Assembly (NCBI GenBank): GCA_046533095.1
Contig: JAJQRA010000040.1
Location: 1 to 64,000, forward strand
Direction of reading: 5' to 3'
Length of the DNA stretch: 64,000 bases
Source of the DNA: ZAX-1 sp046533095
GTDB lineage: Bacteria > Bacillota > Clostridia > Lachnospirales > Lachnospiraceae
Part shown: piece after piece, positions 61,384 to 64,000 of the stretch
Position numbering within the stretch: position 1 is the first letter of the stretch
Layout: each line of letters opens with the position of its first letter
Program-made: the position numbers and the translations under genes
Notes under the pieces: generated by a model
Told to the model about the DNA's origin: nothing
The model's database searches: none
The model's input: the letters and a program-made list of their open reading frames with translations, nothing else

Positions 61384-61566
61384 TTATTCTTTTAATTTTG
61401 ATATGATGGGTTTCCCATCTTCGTCAATAAGAGGTGTCAACCCCCCACTGTTTCCACATTTATGATACAAATAATTTACCCCTGTCTCTTTATCCACCAC
61501 AATTTTAGTATTTTCTAAAGTACCTTGATCATATACAGTGACAAATCTCTCATTCCTAGCTCCCAT
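61384..61566 (-). CDS. DUF6440-like small protein
   Basis: A 60-residue protein with the pattern RFVTVYDQGTLENTKIVVDK, ETGVNYLYHKCGNSGGLTPL and a DGKPIIS end. This is typical of the DUF6440 family of small cytoplasmic proteins of Firmicutes, whose function is unknown. It stands alone between the accessory locus and the glpP operon. No Shine-Dalgarno of high quality is seen. Confidence 0.7.
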   Translation of the reverse strand: MGARNERFVTVYDQGTLENTKIVVDKETGVNYLYHKCGNSGGLTPLIDEDGKPIISKLKE

Positions 61567-61958
61567 ATGTTATACTTCCAAGTTATTTTTTTCTTTCATT
61601 CTTCTTAGAACCCCATACTCCATAAATTTATGCAATCATTTATCTATAAACTTTTTTTCAAGCTCTTCCATTCTTACCGGTTACAATAGCCTTTCATAGC
61701 TGACCTTAGGTTCATAAGGAAAGTGTATCATAATCTAGAACATTTTGAAAGTGTTTTTAAAGTATTGAATTAATCAGAGTTTACTATACGTACAGACAGC
61801 AAACTCATCCCGGCAATGAAATTTGCAGTAAGAGAATATCTTTTATACGCAATGCTGGAAGCAAACCTCTCTCGTTATTTGGTTCGCATAGCACGGTGGA
61901 AATGCAGATACACGTATGATGTTGATACGGTTCAACATTTCCCCTCATGATTCGAATG
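61567..61958. other. Gene-free region
   Basis: No coding frame or structured element stands out here apart from AT-rich sequence that could serve as the promoter of the DUF6440-like gene. Confidence 0.4.
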
Positions 61959-62010
61959 AAAAAAAACAGACGACCAGAGTTTCGTACAATCGTACCCTCT
62001 GACCGCCTGT
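61959..62010 (-). terminator. Strong terminator of the BCCT-glpP operon
   Basis: On the minus strand a 14-bp stem (61997-62010 with 61966-61979; some G-T pairs) is extended by an inner GTAC/GTAC hairpin and followed by eight T. It lies 167 bases after the glpP stop. Confidence 0.88.
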
Positions 62011-62031
62011 GTATTGTTTGCCTATATTTGA

Positions 62032-62132
62032 AACGATAACGCATAGAATAAATCTTAAGTGGCCCCATAACCCTTTGCAAATTTCACCATCACATCTATG
62101 CTAGCAACGATAACGCATGGATAAATCTTAAG
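62032..62132 (-). repeat. Two 27-28-bp direct repeats after glpP
   Basis: AACGATAACGCATAGAATAA..CTTAAG at 62032-62059 and AACGATAACGCATGGATAAA..CTTAAG at 62106-62132. They lie between the glpP stop and the terminator and may be copies of a processing or regulatory element. Confidence 0.65.
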
Positions 62133-62176
62133 CGCCTCAAATGTCTTCTATCTAATTCCATCCTTATTTAACAGCC

Positions 62177-62752
62177 CTAACAGTCCCACAAAGCTCGGTT
62201 TGTGGTTGATATTGCAATCGCTCCGGATTTTAAAGCACCCATAACGTCTTCTTTATCCATAATCAGACCGCTTACCACGATCGGTTTATCAATATCCTCC
62301 AACAAATAGCCTATGATCTTAGGTAGGCCTGATGGCAAAAATTCTACCACATCAGGGTCGGTTGATTTGACATATTTTTTTATATTTTGAAAGGTAATGA
62401 AGTCCATCATAAAGAATCTTTGGATTGCAAACAAATTAAGTTCTTTTGCCCTTTTTATAAGTGACGCTTTCATGCTTATAATGCCATCTGCTTTTGTATA
62501 TTTCTTTATGAAATCCACACAGATTTCTTTCACTGCCAATCCTGCAATTAAATCAATATGCACAATTGCCTTTTTACCTGTCTTTGCAATCCGCTCTACG
62601 ATATCTGCTACATTACAGATATCCCCATAGAGCAAATAGACAATTTGACAGTCTGATTTTAAACATGCCTCCAACCATTCTTCATTCTTGACCGCCGCAA
62701 TCACTGGACAAATTTCGGTACTTTCCATGAAATAATCCATCGTCATACTCAT
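62177..62752 (-). CDS. glpP: Glycerol-3-phosphate responsive antiterminator (GlpP)
   Basis: A 191-residue protein with the GlpP pattern: PVIAAVKNEEWLEACLKSDC, IVYLLYGDICNVADIVERI, GKKAIVHIDLIAGL, FIKKYTKADGIIS, KELNLFAIQRFFMMD and VVSGLIMDKEDV. In Bacillus GlpP binds the leader mRNA of glycerol genes and prevents termination when glycerol-3-phosphate is present. Here it follows a BCCT transporter with no glycerol gene in sight. The family is also found beside betaine or quaternary amine genes in anaerobes, so the ligand may differ. Confidence 0.9.
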   Translation of the reverse strand: MSMTMDYFMESTEICPVIAAVKNEEWLEACLKSDCQIVYLLYGDICNVADIVERIAKTGKKAIVHIDLIAGLAVKEICVDFIKKYTKADGIISMKASLIKRAKELNLFAIQRFFMMDFITFQNIKKYVKSTDPDVVEFLPSGLPKIIGYLLEDIDKPIVVSGLIMDKEDVMGALKSGAIAISTTNRALWDC

Positions 62753-62789
62753 AGCATTTTCCTCCGTGGTACTTCCTTTCCCTTTTTTG

Positions 62790-64000
62790 CTACTCTTCTT
62801 TTACGGAAAGCCGCATGGATTCTATTGGCATTCCCTTTTCGTCATAGTCCTCTTTAAATATATCATATTTTTGTGGTTTTTTACATATTTTCAGTAAACC
62901 TACCACCATAATTAGGACAAAAAACATATTTGGGAACCCGCCTAAGTTTGAAGCCGCCTTAATTCCATCGATACCAGCAAAACTAATTAAAATCCATGTC
63001 ATGATGGCGATAGAACTACCCCAAACGATTTTTAACCATGCAGGCGACTGTTGGTTTTCTTGGCTGATACCTTCGGTGCACAGGCCTGCCATCGCATTTG
63101 TATTAGAGTCAGATGCCGTTACGAATGAAATAAATACGATAAACAAATAAAATGGTATGGCAAGCATGGGAAGTGGCAGCTGGTCGAAAACCATATAGAC
63201 AACGGATTCCGGCCCTCTTCCCTGCAAACCGTCATAAAGGCCCAGCCCTTGATTTTCATAGTAAATAGCTGCAGTTGCAAATAGCCCCATCCAGAGTGTG
63301 CTAAAAATGGATGGTATGATAAAATTACATTTTATCGCATCTTTTATGGTATATCCTTTTAACAGTCCCCCTAAAAATACAGCTGTAATCGGTGTCCATG
63401 CCAACCAGTTGCACCAGTAAAATACCGGCCACCCCTTTGCCCAGCCATCTTGAAAAATTTCTCCGGTCGAAAGGCTCAAACTAAAGAAATCCCTCACATA
63501 TGCCCCCCATGACTCAACAGAAAAATTCAACATAAAGGCTGTTGGTCCAAATACAAAGAGAAAGACAAGCAATACCATATAGACTCTTGCATTTATATCT
63601 GATAGAATCCGGATTCCTTTCATAATACCCGATACACTAGAAATCACAAACGTTACTACAATTACAAGGATGATAATTCCCCAAGATGCAGGTGTACTTG
63701 GAATTTTAAAGATACGCTCAATTCCCCCTGCAATTGTCATGGTGCCCGTCCCAAGCGATGCCGCCATTCCGGCTACCAGGGCAAACAGGCATATCAAGTC
63801 CACAATGGGGTTAAATTTTTTTGATTTTTCCCCGAACACGGGAACCAGTACCGAACCGATGGAATAGGCCTGTTTCATATTATAGAAAACAAAGGCAAAT
63901 ATTAGCGTTGCAACCGTATAGATGGCGTAGGGCGACCATGTCCATTCTAGAAACATCGTTTTCATTGCAAATAGTGCGGCTCCAGCACTTCCCGGCTCCA
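62790..64000 (-). CDS. BCCT-family betaine/carnitine/choline transporter (5' end outside window)
   Basis: 403 residues are visible, and the frame stays open to the window edge (EPGSAGAALFAMKTMFLEW), so the N-terminus is missing. About ten membrane helices remain. BCCT hallmarks include FLEWTWSPYAIY, GMAASLGTGTMTIAGGI, the core WPVFYWCNWLAWTPITAVFL and FVTASDSNTNAMAGL. These proteins import quaternary ammonium compounds such as glycine betaine or carnitine. The next gene, glpP, follows by 37 bases in the same operon. Confidence 0.94.
   Translation of the reverse strand, partial: EPGSAGAALFAMKTMFLEWTWSPYAIYTVATLIFAFVFYNMKQAYSIGSVLVPVFGEKSKKFNPIVDLICLFALVAGMAASLGTGTMTIAGGIERIFKIPSTPASWGIIILVIVVTFVISSVSGIMKGIRILSDINARVYMVLLVFLFVFGPTAFMLNFSVESWGAYVRDFFSLSLSTGEIFQDGWAKGWPVFYWCNWLAWTPITAVFLGGLLKGYTIKDAIKCNFIIPSIFSTLWMGLFATAAIYYENQGLGLYDGLQGRGPESVVYMVFDQLPLPMLAIPFYLFIVFISFVTASDSNTNAMAGLCTEGISQENQQSPAWLKIVWGSSIAIMTWILISFAGIDGIKAASNLGGFPNMFFVLIMVVGLLKICKKPQKYDIFKEDYDEKGMPIESMRLSVKEE

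Noticed and set aside
61805..62080. Minus-strand open frame of 91 codons
   Set aside because: It runs through the terminator and the direct repeats after glpP and has no family features.

Overview
The window looks like a chromosomal segment of a low-GC, Gram-positive anaerobe of the class Clostridia, most likely a Lachnospiraceae-type gut bacterium. The evidence is the AGGAGG-type ribosome binding sites, LytTR/AgrC signalling genes, BlaI/M56 pair, lectin-like papain proteases, Fn3-rich murein hydrolases, an RbsABC-type sugar system with a DeoR regulator, and a BCCT transporter beside GlpP. No rRNA, tRNA or convincing CRISPR array was found. The genus cannot be fixed from this sequence alone.

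Layout. 0.2-3.4 kb (minus): a five-gene, translationally coupled unit (two ABC-2 permeases, an ATPase, a secreted protein, a small protein), preceded by the relic of a bacteriocin-type exporter. 4.1-6.2 kb: a BlaI repressor / M56 peptidase pair, a small secreted protein and a nuclease-gene fragment. 6.4-11 kb (minus): HtrA protease, GtrA protein and a cell-wall-anchored papain-like protease. 11.2-22.3 kb (minus): glmS and a surface polysaccharide operon (glycosyltransferases, priming sugar transferase, LCP ligase, WecE-like aminotransferase). 22.5-31.8 kb (minus): a second papain-like protease and two large Fn3 murein hydrolases. 32.4-42.6 kb (minus): a sugar ABC transporter with kinase, dehydrogenase, DeoR regulator and an unusual degenerate second ATPase. 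43.1-44.8 kb: an AAA/PD-(D/E)XK gene broken by two in-frame TAG codons.

44.9-61.3 kb is the most interesting region. It is an accessory peptide-export locus: AgrA/AgrC-type two-component system, a frameshifted AgrB-like protein, a C39 peptidase-ABC exporter, a double-glycine prepeptide with a 96-residue hydrophobic core, an HlyD-type adaptor, an Ig-like-domain membrane protein, several small membrane proteins, an M50-like protein whose HExxH motif is lost, and a split second M50-like protein that keeps HEFGH. It is littered with partial duplicates, an inverted duplicate, an IS remnant and a dispersed hairpin repeat. The plausible reading is a quorum-regulated bacteriocin-like system with its immunity genes. 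The exporter parts are visibly richer in G+C than the genes around them. 61.4-64 kb (minus): a DUF6440-like protein, GlpP and a truncated BCCT transporter.

A second theme is short tandem duplications that copy the start or end of a coding sequence (including ribosome binding site or stop codon) into the neighbouring intergenic space, seen at about ten junctions.
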